Positions 53,724-62,284 of a stretch of 64,000 bases of DNA are shown here, one piece after another. Position 1 is the first letter of the stretch. Each line of letters starts with the position of its first letter. The notes beneath the pieces were generated by a model. That model was given only the letters and a program-made list of their open reading frames with translations, had not been told where the DNA came from and searched no databases. Both the position numbers and the translations under genes were made by a program. Source of the stretch: Salinicola socius (GTDB taxonomy: Bacteria > Pseudomonadota > Gammaproteobacteria > Pseudomonadales > Halomonadaceae); the NCBI RefSeq assembly GCF_001937195.1, contig NZ_MSDO01000012.1, positions 62,001-126,000 of the forward strand, read 5' to 3'.

Positions 53724-54491
53724 TTACAGCTCGAGATCGTACTCGACGATCAGCGGAGCGAACTCGCTGAACGTCGCGTCGGTATCGATCCAGGCGTCTT
53801 TCACGTTGCGACGGAAGTTGGGACCGACGATCTGATAATCGAGGCGCCAACCTTCCTGGCGGGAGCGCGACACTTCCTGGTCGAGCCTGGGCCACCAGGT
53901 GTACTGGTTGGCATCCCGGTTGACCTCGCGGAAGGTGTCGATGAAGCCGGTCGGGCCGAATACCTGATCCATCCACGCGCGTTCTTCGGGTTTGAAACCC
54001 GGCGTCGTCTGGTTGTCGGTCCAGTTGGCGAGATCGAGGGTCTTGTGCGCGATGTGCCAGGTGCCGCAGATGATGTACTCGCGACGTTTGCGAGCCATCT
54101 TGTTCAAGTACTCCAGATACTGGGTCATGAACGTCTGCTTGATCGCCGGGTCGTCACCTTCCGGCATCAGGAAGGTTGCGATGCTGAAGCGGTCGTAGTC
54201 CGCCTGCAGGAAACGACCTTCGTTGTCGCACTGCTCGAAGCCCAGACCATACATGATGGCCTTGGGAATCTTGCGGCAGTAGAGCCCGACGCCGGAGAAT
54301 CCGTCCTGCTCGGCATCCAGGAAATAACCTTCATAGCCTTCCGGGTAGAGAATGCTGTCATCGAGCTCGAAGCTCTTGGCCTTCAGGTTCTGCACGCAGA
54401 CGACGTCAGCATCCTGGTCGGCCAGCCAGTCGAGGAAGCCCCGCTCGACGGCCTCTCGGATCCCGTTCACATTGATGCTGGCGATTTTCAT
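53724..54491 (-). CDS. crc: Catabolite repression control protein Crc (ExoIII-fold, catalytically degenerate)
   Basis: 255 residues of the exonuclease III/EEP fold. MKIASINVNGIREAVERGFLDW, GVGLYCRKIPKAIMYGLGF, CGTWHIAHKTLDLANW, PGFKPEERAWMDQVFG and APLIVEYDLEL follow Pseudomonas Crc, and the neighbour is pyrE as in Pseudomonas. The ExoIII catalytic residues are lost: the Glu of LQETK is N35, the GDxN pair is T144/H146, and SDHAP is S-E243-F244-AP. Crc is not a nuclease; it stabilises Hfq on A-rich mRNA sites to block translation when preferred carbon is present. ATG 54491 is chosen over a 26-residue extension. Confidence 0.88.
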   Translation of the reverse strand: MKIASINVNGIREAVERGFLDWLADQDADVVCVQNLKAKSFELDDSILYPEGYEGYFLDAEQDGFSGVGLYCRKIPKAIMYGLGFEQCDNEGRFLQADYDRFSIATFLMPEGDDPAIKQTFMTQYLEYLNKMARKRREYIICGTWHIAHKTLDLANWTDNQTTPGFKPEERAWMDQVFGPTGFIDTFREVNRDANQYTWWPRLDQEVSRSRQEGWRLDYQIVGPNFRRNVKDAWIDTDATFSEFAPLIVEYDLEL

Positions 54492-54651
54492 ACAGTGTTC
54501 CTTCTTTGTCGCGCGTGTATGATACCCGAGCTTGAAAGATTTAGGTAAATGGCCGCTGTGTTTGGCCAAAACGGCAGCGGTCGGTTAAGCGTCACGAGGC
54601 CGTACATTGCGGCCTGCATCAGGACCTGCATCAGACTTAGGGAGACCCGGG

Positions 54652-55356
54652 GTGAGCGTCGAGATTCAGCCGTATCAGCAAGAGTTCATCGAATTTGCGA
54701 TTGCCGAAGGCGTCCTGCGCTTCGGTGAATTCACGCTCAAGTCCGGCCGCGTCAGTCCCTATTTCTTCAATGCCGGCCTGTTCCGTTCAGGTCACGCCCT
54801 GGCCCGTCTGGGGCGTTTCTATGCCAGCGCCATTGCCGACAGCGGCATCGAGGCCGATGTACTATTTGGCCCAGCTTACAAGGGTATACCGCTGGCGGCG
54901 AGTGCAGCGGTTGCGCTTGCCGACCATCACCAGCGCGATATGCCCTTTGCCTTCAACCGCAAGGAAGCCAAGACCCACGGTGAGGGCGGCAATATCGTGG
55001 GTGCCGAGCTGCGCGGCAACATCCTCATCATCGATGACGTCATTACGGCCGGGACGGCGATCCGCGAGGTCATGCAGATCATCCACGATGCGGGTGCTCG
55101 AGCCGCGGGCGTCGTGATCGCTCTCGATCGGCAGGAACGTGGCCAGGACGCCGACGGTCTGAAGCCCCACAGCGCGATTCAGGAAGTCGAGGCGACGTAT
55201 CATATGCCGGTTGTCAGCATCGTCAACCTCGATCAGCTCCTCGCCTACCTGGAAACCCGCCAGCCACGCAGTGGCGAGGACGGCGCTTCCCTCGCCCAAC
55301 AGGCTGACGCCATCCGCGCCTATCGTGATCGCTACGGTGTCCGCAACGCCCACTGA
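54652..55356 (+). CDS. pyrE: Orotate phosphoribosyltransferase
   Basis: 234 residues, about 20 longer than E. coli PyrE because of a C-terminal insertion ([20 protein letters not shown]). Converts orotate plus PRPP to OMP in pyrimidine synthesis. [28 protein letters not shown], the [13 protein letters not shown] flexible loop, and PRPP motif [15 protein letters not shown] are present. Start is GTG 54652 with GGGAG upstream; no ATG fits. Divergent from crc. Confidence 0.94.
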   Translation: MSVEIQPYQQEFIEFAIAEGVLRFGEFTLKSGRVSPYFFNAGLFRSGHALARLGRFYASAIADSGIEADVLFGPAYKGIPLAASAAVALADHHQRDMPFAFNRKEAKTHGEGGNIVGAELRGNILIIDDVITAGTAIREVMQIIHDAGARAAGVVIALDRQERGQDADGLKPHSAIQEVEATYHMPVVSIVNLDQLLAYLETRQPRSGEDGASLAQQADAIRAYRDRYGVRNAH

Positions 55357-55529
55357 CCTTCGATGCCGCGGGTGATGACCCTGTCACGCCCGCTACCATT
55401 TGCCGCAGCAGCGCTGGTCGACGGGCAGGTTACAAAAGGTTTAAAAACACCGTTTCATAATCTCGGAAATTATGCCACGCTTACGCCGTTAGTCCAACGC
55501 GATTTGGCGCCAATTTCGGGAGACGCATC

Positions 55530-56099
55530 ATGATCAACCGCAGCAGGATCAAACCCTGGGGCTTTGCCCTGGCCACAGCGACCTTCGTATTCGCCAGTCA
55601 GCAGGCGATGGCGCTGAGCGTATCCGCCAACGGCGGCGATGAATCCTTCGGTGTCGAAGCCAGCCAGACCATCTTCCCCACCTTGCGGGCCGGCGTCGGC
55701 TATCTGAACACCGATGACAGCGGTCACAACGCCAAGGCCTATTCCGGTTCACTGATGTTCACGCCTTGGCTGCCGGGCATCGACCTGTCGGTTGGCGGTC
55801 GTTACCAGTATCAGGACACCTATTACGGCAATGGCGGCGGTCTGGGCCTCGGCGGCTCCGCGTTCGTCGATACGCCGATTCCGCTGACCTCGATCGGCGG
55901 CTACGGCTTCTACACGCCGGAAGGCCTGACCAGCGGTGATGTGGAAAAGAGCTACGAGTACGGCGCCCAGGCGCGGGTCAACATCATCTCGCAGACCTAC
56001 GTCTATGGTGGCTATCGCTACATGCGTACCGATTTCGACAACGACAACGGCCACACGCTGGATAGCGGACCGGTGCTCGGCGTCAGCGTCGGTTTCTAG
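55530..56099 (+). CDS. YfaZ-like outer-membrane beta-barrel protein
   Basis: 189 residues. Signal peptide (FALATATFVFASQQAMA, cleavage near residue 28), then alternating strands with glycine and aromatic residues and a terminal Phe (GVSVGF), typical of outer-membrane barrels. The overall pattern (FPTLRAGVGYL, SYEYGAQARVNII, YGGYRYMRTDF) fits the YfaZ family, whose function is unknown. An inverted repeat CATAAT/ATTATG (55456-55474) and an AT-rich stretch lie upstream, probably the promoter. ATG 55530 follows GGGAGA. Confidence 0.82.
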   Translation: MINRSRIKPWGFALATATFVFASQQAMALSVSANGGDESFGVEASQTIFPTLRAGVGYLNTDDSGHNAKAYSGSLMFTPWLPGIDLSVGGRYQYQDTYYGNGGGLGLGGSAFVDTPIPLTSIGGYGFYTPEGLTSGDVEKSYEYGAQARVNIISQTYVYGGYRYMRTDFDNDNGHTLDSGPVLGVSVGF

Positions 56100-56147
56100 A
56101 CGGTACTGAACCACGACCGCGCCGGGTTCGAGGCGCGGTTGAAAGCC

Positions 56148-56188
56148 GCGCCGCCTCCCAGCTTTACAGGGGAGGCGGCGCCGCTTTT
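56148..56188 (+). terminator. Rho-independent terminator after the YfaZ-like gene
   Basis: GCGCCGCCTCCC (56148-56159) pairs with GGGAGGCGGCGC (56170-56181), 12 bp perfect, loop 10 nt, followed by CGCTTTT. Confidence 0.75.
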
Positions 56189-56255
56189 GGGGCGCTGTAG
56201 AAAGCTGCGCCGATTGCGTATGATGCAGGAGTTACCCGCATACGAGCCGGCCGCC

Positions 56256-56726
56256 ATGCTTGATATCGTGCTGTTTGAGCCCGAAATTCCGCCCAATACC
56301 GGTAATATCATCCGGTTGTGCGCCAATACGGGTTTTCGCCTTCACATCATCGAACCGATGGCCTTCGAACTCGACGACAAGCGGCTGCGTCGCGCCGGGC
56401 TCGACTACCACGAATGGGCCCGAGTCCAGGTCCATGCCAACTGGGCCGCGTTTCTCGAAACCATCGGCCCCGAGCGCGTATTCGCCGTTTCCACCCGCGG
56501 CCGCCACGGTTACCACCATATCCACTTCCGCGAAGGCGACGCCCTGGTCTTTGGCCCGGAAACCCGCGGTCTGCCGCAATCGATGCTCGAAGCGCTACCC
56601 CCGGCGCAGCGTCTACGCATTCCCATGCTCGCGGACAGCCGCAGCCTCAATCTTTCCAACGCCTGCGCCATCATCGTCTTCGAGGCGTGGCGGCAGATGG
56701 ATTTCGCCGGCGCGGTGGACGTTTAA
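56256..56726 (+). CDS. trmL: tRNA (cytidine/uridine(34)-2'-O)-methyltransferase
   Basis: 156 residues, SPOUT family, same length as E. coli TrmL (157). Methylates the wobble ribose of tRNA-Leu isoacceptors. [45 protein letters not shown] and [17 protein letters not shown] are conserved. ATG 56256 reproduces the family start; ATG 56223 would add 11 residues. The upstream hairpin separates it from the YfaZ-like gene. Confidence 0.94.
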   Translation: MLDIVLFEPEIPPNTGNIIRLCANTGFRLHIIEPMAFELDDKRLRRAGLDYHEWARVQVHANWAAFLETIGPERVFAVSTRGRHGYHHIHFREGDALVFGPETRGLPQSMLEALPPAQRLRIPMLADSRSLNLSNACAIIVFEAWRQMDFAGAVDV

Positions 56727-56756
56727 ACCGGTGGGAAACCCGCGGACAGGCAAAGA

Positions 56757-57212
56757 CTAGAGCGCTCGCGTCATGAACACGCTGTACGGATCTTCGCGGT
56801 AACTGCCAAACGGCTCGCAGTAGTCGAAGCCGAACGCTTCATACAACCGTCTTGCCGGGGCGAAGTGCGCCATCGGACCCGTTTCCAGGCTTAGCCGCCG
56901 CAGGCCGGCGGCGCGCGCTTCCTCGATCAGGTGCGCGAGGATCGCCCTCGCCACGCCTTTGCGCAGATGAGCCGGATCGGTACGCATCGATTTGATCTCG
57001 GCGTGCGTATCGTCGAGCCGCTTGAACGCGCCGCAGCCGAGGAGCTCGTTATTTTCCCAGGCGGTATAGAAGTGAACCTCCGGGCGCCGCAGCCCGTCGA
57101 GATCCAGCGCATGGCGACTTTCGGGCGGGGAGTGGGGCTCGAAGTCCTTGAGATGGGCTTCCAGCATGGCGGCAATCTCGGGGCCGCGTAAATCGTCTCT
57201 TGCGATGCGCAT
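56757..57212 (-). CDS. GNAT family N-acetyltransferase
   Basis: 151 residues. The acetyl-CoA loop is RTDPAHLRKGVARAILAHL (the usual Q/RxxGxG/A). MRIARDDLRGPEIAAMLEAHL, GCGAFKRLDDTHAEIKSM and LYEAFGFDYCEPFGSYREDPYSVFM match the small PanZ-unrelated YjgM/YpeA-like group seen widely in proteobacteria. Acceptor unknown. ATG 57212 starts the family motif; ATG 57224 is four codons upstream with GAGAG very close. Confidence 0.88.
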   Translation of the reverse strand: MRIARDDLRGPEIAAMLEAHLKDFEPHSPPESRHALDLDGLRRPEVHFYTAWENNELLGCGAFKRLDDTHAEIKSMRTDPAHLRKGVARAILAHLIEEARAAGLRRLSLETGPMAHFAPARRLYEAFGFDYCEPFGSYREDPYSVFMTRAL

Positions 57213-57309
57213 GGGGTGTATCATTCTCTCTTCTGTTGTTCTGATTTCGTCGTGCTGATTCAGCCGTTCTCTGGATTGCTACCGTTCTCACTTCTGCGAT
57301 TTTGCCCTC

Positions 57310-59358
57310 ATGTCCGATATTCGCCAACGCCTTGCCAAGCTCAATCCGCGTCAGCAGGAGGCGGTGCGCTTCATCGATGGCCCCTGCCTGGTGCTGGCGG
57401 GGGCCGGTTCCGGCAAGACCAGCGTGATCACCACCAAGATCGCCTATCTGGTCCAGGAGTGCGGGATGAGCGCGCGCAAGATCGCCGCGGTCACCTTCAC
57501 CAACAAGGCGGCCCGCGAGATGAAGGAGCGCGTCGGGCAGATGCTCAAGGGCCGCGAGGGCCACGGACTGACCGTTTCCACCTTCCATAACCTGGGGCTC
57601 AATATCATCCGCCGCGAGCTCAAGGCGCTCGGTTTTCGTCCCGGCTTTTCGCTGTTCGACCCCGAAGACGCCAAGGCATTGCTGCGCGATCTGATGCAGA
57701 AGGAAGCGGATACCGACGCCGAACAGATCAACGGCGTGCAGAGCCAGATATCCCAGTGGAAGAACGATCTGATATTGCCAGGACCTGCGATCTCGCACGC
57801 CGCCGACGAGGATGAGCAGTACGCCGCGCGGATCTACGAAGCCTACAATCGCCATCTCAAGGCCTACAACGCGGTCGACTTCGATGATCTGATCATGCTG
57901 CCGGTGGTGCTGCTGAAGACCGATCCCGAGGCGCTGGCCCGCTGGCGCAAGCGCATCCAGTACATGCTGGTCGACGAGTACCAGGACACCAACGTCAGCC
58001 AGTATCAGCTGGTCAAGATGCTGATGGACGAACGTGCGACGTTCACCGTGGTGGGCGACGACGATCAGTCGATCTACGCCTGGCGTGGCGCCCGGCCTGA
58101 GAACCTGGTGACGCTGGGCGAGGATTTCCCGCGGCTCAACGTGATCAAGCTGGAGCAGAACTACCGTTCCACGGCGACGATCCTGCGCGCCGCCAATACG
58201 CTGATCGCGAATAATCCTCACGTCTACGAGAAGACGCTGTGGTCGGACATGGGCCAGGGCGATCCGATCCGGGTGGTGGTCAACCGCCACGAGGAAGCCG
58301 AGGCCGAACGCGTCGCCGGCGAGATCCTGACACGCCGGATCAAGGAGCGCGCCGAATGGCGTGACTTCGCCGTGCTCTATCGCGGCAACTTCCAGGCGCG
58401 ATTGCTCGAGCTCAAGCTGCAGCATCACCAGATCCCCTACAAGCTTTCCGGTGGCACTTCGTTTTTCTCGCGCAACGAGATCAAGGATTCGATGGCCTAT
58501 CTGCGGCTGTTGATCAATCCGGACGACGACAACGCCTTCCTGCGCATCGTCAACGTGCCGCGCCGCGAGATCGGCCCCGGCACGCTGGAAAAGCTCGCCA
58601 ACTATGCGAGTGAGCGCAGCGGCTCGATGTTCTCCGCCTGCCATGAGATGGGGCTCGAGCAAGTGCTACCCACGCGCGCCGTCGAGCGTCTCGGCCGTTT
58701 CGCCCACTTCATCGATGGCGTGCGCAAGCGCATGGATCAGGGCGATGCCATCGCCGCCATTCGCGAGATGATCCGCGACATGGACTACGAAGCCTGGCTC
58801 TATCAGAACGCCAGCGCGCCAACCATTGCCGAGCGCCGCATGGCCAACGTCTGGACGCTGATCGACCAGCTCGAGAAGTCCATGCACCGCGACGACGAAG
58901 ACGGTGAAGCTTCGGAGGAGACCGACGACGTGCAGTCGGCGATCTCGCGGTTGGTGCTGCGCGATATCCTCGAGCAGCAGGCCGAAGAGGACGACTCCGA
59001 CCGCGTCCAGCTGTTGACCATGCACGCCTCCAAGGGGCTCGAGTTTCCCCACGTCTATCTCATGGGATTGGAAGAAGAGCTGCTGCCGCACCGCAACTCC
59101 ATCGAATCCGGTACCGTGGAAGAGGAGCGGCGTCTCGCGTATGTCGGCATCACCCGTGCCCGGCGCACGCTGACCCTGACCCTCGCTCGCCAGCGCAAGG
59201 CTTACGGCGAACTGCTCGACTGCACCCCGAGCCGCTTCCTCGACGAACTGCCGGCGGACGATCTCGAATGGGAAGGGCGCGCCGACAAGGAAAACCCGGA
59301 GAAGAAGCAGGAACGCGGCCAGAGCGCCATCGCCGGGCTGAGATCGCTGCTAGGCTAG
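57310..59358 (+). CDS. rep: ATP-dependent DNA helicase Rep
   Basis: 682 residues of the UvrD/Rep SF1A family (E. coli Rep 673). LNPRQQEAVRFIDGP (Q motif), AGAGSGKTSVIT (Walker A), VDEYQDTNVSQY (motif II), VGDDDQSIYAWRGARPEN (III), MHASKGLEFPHVYLMGLEE (V), VGITRARRTL (VI). A 3'-5' helicase helping replication forks past obstacles. The shorter length and the motif wording favour Rep over UvrD. ATG 57310 chosen. Downstream is the tRNA-Arg where the island begins. Confidence 0.93.
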   Translation: MSDIRQRLAKLNPRQQEAVRFIDGPCLVLAGAGSGKTSVITTKIAYLVQECGMSARKIAAVTFTNKAAREMKERVGQMLKGREGHGLTVSTFHNLGLNIIRRELKALGFRPGFSLFDPEDAKALLRDLMQKEADTDAEQINGVQSQISQWKNDLILPGPAISHAADEDEQYAARIYEAYNRHLKAYNAVDFDDLIMLPVVLLKTDPEALARWRKRIQYMLVDEYQDTNVSQYQLVKMLMDERATFTVVGDDDQSIYAWRGARPENLVTLGEDFPRLNVIKLEQNYRSTATILRAANTLIANNPHVYEKTLWSDMGQGDPIRVVVNRHEEAEAERVAGEILTRRIKERAEWRDFAVLYRGNFQARLLELKLQHHQIPYKLSGGTSFFSRNEIKDSMAYLRLLINPDDDNAFLRIVNVPRREIGPGTLEKLANYASERSGSMFSACHEMGLEQVLPTRAVERLGRFAHFIDGVRKRMDQGDAIAAIREMIRDMDYEAWLYQNASAPTIAERRMANVWTLIDQLEKSMHRDDEDGEASEETDDVQSAISRLVLRDILEQQAEEDDSDRVQLLTMHASKGLEFPHVYLMGLEEELLPHRNSIESGTVEEERRLAYVGITRARRTLTLTLARQRKAYGELLDCTPSRFLDELPADDLEWEGRADKENPEKKQERGQSAIAGLRSLLG

Positions 59359-59571
59359 GGTTTAACCCAACCCTATCTTCAGTGCCCTGTCAGCCGAGAC
59401 GTGCGAAGGCGCGACCGCCAACCGGTATCATTCGAATTGAGAACGTCGAACGTCGCTCCCCCCGGTTGGCGTGGGATGTCTGGACAGCCATTGACCGAGC
59501 GGGTAGGATGGCCGCGCCGCTTGCGGGCCGTCCATGGCCATCGACGCAAACCGGCATGACTCCCGTCATAC

Positions 59572-59648
59572 GCGCCCATAGCTCAGCTGGATAGAGTACT
59601 GCCCTCCGAAGGCAGGGGTCGCAGGTTCGAATCCTGCTGGGCGCGCCA
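59572..59648 (+). tRNA. tRNA-Arg (anticodon CCG)
   Basis: A 77-nt cloverleaf with encoded CCA. The acceptor GCGCCCA pairs with TGGGCGC, the D-stem GCTC with GAGT, the anticodon stem CTGCC with GGCAG around CTCCGAA (anticodon CCG), and the T arm is GCAGG-TTCGAAT-CCTGC. It decodes CGG. The integrase downstream suggests its 3' end is the attachment site. Confidence 0.97.
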
Positions 59649-59814
59649 TCTGGACTTCCTGAACGTTCCGAGAAAGTCCAAAATAGAAAGAAAAACGCTT
59701 AAAAATCAGTTGTTTTTAGTCCCATATCTTCCTAAGCGTTCCTACCGAATCCAGCCGCAATGTGGTATAGATCAGGGTATATACCCCCTGTTCGGAAAAC
59801 CTAGCTATACCCCA

Positions 59815-61002
59815 ATGCCGCTAACTATCAGAAAAATCGAATCAATCAAGCCAGGCTCTAAAACGATCACCCTCATTGATGGGGCGGGATTACAACTTGT
59901 GATTTCGAACACAGGGAGCCGAGGCTGGCGCTTGCGCTACACGCGACCCAACGGCAAGCGCAACATGATGAGCCTGGGGAGCTACCCCGAGGTGACGCTG
60001 GCTGAGGCCCGTGAGAAGCGCACGGACGCACGCCGTCTGCTGAGTCAGGGCATTGATCCGGTCGAGCGCCGCAAGGAGGAGAAACGGGAGCAGCAATTCT
60101 CCCAGCAGAACACCTTCCGAGCGCTCGCGCATGAGTGGCACGCGACAATGGCGCCAAGGTGGAAGGCCAACTCCAAGCGTTCCAAGGAGAGCATCCGGTC
60201 GCTCGAGAACTACATCTTCCCGACCGTTGGGGATAAACCCATCGAGACGATCAAGCCGCTGGAGTGGCTGGAGCTTCTAAAGCGTCTCGAGCACGCCGGC
60301 AAGCTTGAGCAGAGGCGCAAGGTCTATTCGTTCTGTCGCGACATCTACCGCTTTGCCGTTATTACCGGCCGTGCCTCCCACAACCCGCTCACGGATCTCT
60401 CTGGCGCTTTCACGCCTCATAAGCAGAAGAGCTTTCCACACGTATCGCAGGAGGAGCTGCCGGAGCTGGTCGAGGCGATTGAGAGTTACCACAACCCACT
60501 GGTACGAATCGGGCTGAAATTGCTGCTGATGACGGCGTTACGGCCGGGCGAGATGCGCCAGGCGCGATGGGATGAGATCGATCTCGAGCGCGCTATCTGG
60601 AGCATCCCTGCCGAGCGGATGAAGATGGGCCGCGCACATCGCGTCCCTTTGCCCAGCCAGGCCGTCGCCGAGCTGCGCAGGCTGCACGTCATGACGGGCC
60701 AGTACGGCCTACTGTTTCCCGGTCGCAACGATCCCACCAAACCCCTATCGGATGCTGCTTTCGGCGTCGCGCTCAAGCGTATGGGCTACCAAGGCCGGCA
60801 CGTGCCACACGGATGCCGCCACGTCGTGGCCACGGGGCTCAAGGAGTTGGGCTACCCCGGCGAGTGGATCGAGATGCAGCTCTCGCACAAACTGCCGGAC
60901 ATTCAGGGCGTCTACACTCATGCTGAGCACATGGCCCCCGAACAACGCCCGGCGATGATGCAGTTTTGGGCTGATCAATTATTTGGAACTACTAGCGTTT
61001 GA
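59815..61002 (+). CDS. Tyrosine-type site-specific integrase (P4-like, DUF4102)
   Basis: 395 residues. The N-terminal arm-binding domain is MPLTIRKIESIKPGSKTITL, LRYTRPNGKRNMMSLGSY; the core-binding domain spans about 100-200; the catalytic domain has R243 (TALRPGEM), H332 and R335 (HGCRH), H358 (LSHK) and nucleophile Y367 (GVYTHAEH). All catalytic residues are kept, so it should be active. ATG 59815 starts the standard MPLT motif; a 35-residue upstream extension is not used. Codon use is slightly AT-richer than rep. Confidence 0.94.
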   Translation: MPLTIRKIESIKPGSKTITLIDGAGLQLVISNTGSRGWRLRYTRPNGKRNMMSLGSYPEVTLAEAREKRTDARRLLSQGIDPVERRKEEKREQQFSQQNTFRALAHEWHATMAPRWKANSKRSKESIRSLENYIFPTVGDKPIETIKPLEWLELLKRLEHAGKLEQRRKVYSFCRDIYRFAVITGRASHNPLTDLSGAFTPHKQKSFPHVSQEELPELVEAIESYHNPLVRIGLKLLLMTALRPGEMRQARWDEIDLERAIWSIPAERMKMGRAHRVPLPSQAVAELRRLHVMTGQYGLLFPGRNDPTKPLSDAAFGVALKRMGYQGRHVPHGCRHVVATGLKELGYPGEWIEMQLSHKLPDIQGVYTHAEHMAPEQRPAMMQFWADQLFGTTSV

Positions 61003-61789
61003 TATCGCGATTTGAGATTTCGATGGTTTGTATATCAATTATCCCATCTTCTTTCACTTTCGCTACGCTTACAATCCCGCCATTATGGACTATCGATTTT
61101 ATACCAGACAATCCTGGGTATCGATAGTTGTCTGAGTAATCTAAATAGTACGCTATTTTCTTGACCCAAGATCTGGATAGTGTTTCATAGTATTCAGAGC
61201 TTGCTTGAAAAGCAGCGAATGATAGAGAAAGTAGGGCCAATGCTCCTAGCGCCCTAATAGAGGTAAGAAAAATGCTTTTCTGACTCTGTTTTATACTTTT
61301 GGTGGGAAAAAACAAAGCGAGGGGTGTTAGTGGCAATATGGCTTTTGCTGTCATGACAAGCATCGCAAGGATATAAGCGGACAGTATTATCAGTGTCGTG
61401 ATGGCCATTGCTGTTAGGATATAACAAGCTATTGACGTTATTGCCAAAGTTGAAGGGAAATCGTCTGCGGGGAGCCCCAGCTTTGAGGACAAGTCTATTC
61501 TGGCAGCAATTATGGCAATGCCCACAATTGTGGCGTGAAAAGTTATGTATAGGATCTTAAATTTCTTAAAAAAATAGAATTTCTCTCTTATTGAATATAT
61601 CCACAAGAGTGAGTGTGTTGAAAAGGATAGCGCAGCTATATTGATAAAAATTTCGGTGAGATAAATATTGTGTGTGAACATTGAAGCAAAAAACGCTGCT
61701 ATAGAAAGACCGCCGGTTACAATTGTGATTCTAGCCAATATGTTAGTGATAGATGCGGGTTCATAAATGTTGCTTGCTTTATCTTGCAT
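60992..61789 (-). CDS. AT-rich polytopic membrane protein, unknown
   Basis: 265 residues, not recognised. Five or six hydrophobic segments (roughly 16-40, 45-66, 80-98, 115-145, 147-165 and 178-198) are followed by a soluble C-terminal domain of about 65 residues (SEYYETLSRSW onward). Codon use is dominated by ATA, TTA and AAA-type codons, unlike all genes left of the tRNA, so it is clearly foreign. Its 3' end overlaps the integrase by 11 bp on the opposite strand. ATG 61789 is assumed. It could be an effector of a defence system or simply cargo. Confidence 0.72.
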   Translation of the reverse strand: MQDKASNIYEPASITNILARITIVTGGLSIAAFFASMFTHNIYLTEIFINIAALSFSTHSLLWIYSIREKFYFFKKFKILYITFHATIVGIAIIAARIDLSSKLGLPADDFPSTLAITSIACYILTAMAITTLIILSAYILAMLVMTAKAILPLTPLALFFPTKSIKQSQKSIFLTSIRALGALALLSLSFAAFQASSEYYETLSRSWVKKIAYYLDYSDNYRYPGLSGIKSIVHNGGIVSVAKVKEDGIIDIQTIEISNRDIKR

Positions 61790-61941
61790 GGCTTATATCC
61801 TCTGCTAATATATGGATGTACATATCATGCTATCTCGATTAAGTAAATAATTGTACCTTGGTTATTAAAGCGATTAACGTCATCCGTCCTATGATGGTGC
61901 ACCGATGAGCATTGATCGCCTAACCGATCCGACTACAGCGT

Positions 61942-61975
61942 AAGCCGCAGTCCTCCTTGAGGGCTGCGGCTTTTT
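61942..61975 (+). terminator. Rho-independent terminator in the island
   Basis: AAGCCGCAG (61942-61950) pairs with CTGCGGCTT (61964-61972), with a nested CCTC/GAGG, followed by TTT to 61975. No identified gene ends before it on the plus strand; it could end a small RNA transcribed from about 61860, in the AT-rich gap. Confidence 0.75.
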
Positions 61976-62014
61976 CGTATCCCGATTCCGGAACCTGTCG
62001 GCCGCCATTCGGTT

Positions 62015-62116
62015 GTGAAGGCGAGTTCTACAACGCAGATCGAACTCGGCAACTGCACGCTGGCCGGCCGCCAGATTCACCACTTCGTCAACAACGCCCA
62101 GGAGGCCCGCGCATGA
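62015..62116 (+). CDS. Possible small protein or remnant, 33 residues
   Basis: GTG start at 62015; the sequence includes TQIELGNCTLAGRQIHHF and ends NNAQEARA. It looks protein-like and its TGA overlaps the next ATG (ATGA). The frame opens only from 61961, so it may be the tail of a decayed gene. There is no good ribosome site. Small proteins of this sort occur in P4-like islands between integrase and primase, but I cannot name it. Confidence 0.35.
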   Translation: MKASSTTQIELGNCTLAGRQIHHFVNNAQEARA

Positions 62117-62193
62117 AACGTTTCACACTGGCCGTGGGCGACAAATGGGTACAACAATGGGTACGGGTGTCGTTTGCCTCTGAGAGAGGGTGA
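62113..62193 (+). CDS. Possible small protein, 26 residues
   Basis: ATG 62113 overlaps the stop of the preceding frame (ATGA), with GGAGG at 62101-62105, about 7 nt upstream. The product is basic-aromatic: FTLAVGDKWVQQWVRVSF. Two copies of AATGGGTAC inside it encode parts of KWVQ and QWVR. It may be real and coupled, or a fragment of a longer ancestral gene. Confidence 0.3.
   Translation: MKRFTLAVGDKWVQQWVRVSFASERG
62145..62165. repeat. Direct repeat AATGGGTAC, with inverted copy nearby
   Basis: AATGGGTAC at 62145-62153 and 62157-62165, 12 bp apart. The reverse form GTACCCAT appears at about 62228-62235. They belong to the same repeat-dense 140-bp segment as the TGTTCCC repeats. Confidence 0.55.
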
Positions 62194-62196
62194 TTC

Positions 62197-62284
62197 TGTT
62201 CCCACTGTTCCCAAAACCGGGAACGGTGTACCCATCCTGTAACCCGCATGGTTGAGCCTTGTTCCCGGTGTTCCCACTGTTCCC
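62197..62284. repeat. Iteron-like 9-bp-phased TGTTCCC repeats
   Basis: TGTTCCC starts at 62197, 62206, 62260, 62269 and 62278; within each group copies are exactly 9 bp apart, and an inverted GGGAACG is at 62219. The 62194-62553 gap has no convincing gene. The pattern could be a replication or regulatory region of the element or a remnant of a repetitive coding end. Confidence 0.6.

Noticed and set aside
53724-54491. Functional exonuclease III (xthA)
   Set aside because: The active-site Glu, Asp/Asn and Asp-His are all substituted, and the gene neighbours pyrE as crc does.
57049-58662. 537-codon open frame antisense to rep
   Set aside because: It lies wholly opposite a helicase with all seven motifs, shows His/Val-rich shadow composition typical of high-GC antisense frames, and has no ribosome site.
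62197-62284. CRISPR array
   Set aside because: The repeats are 7-9 bp with no spacers of 30 bp or so and no cas genes; they are iteron-like.
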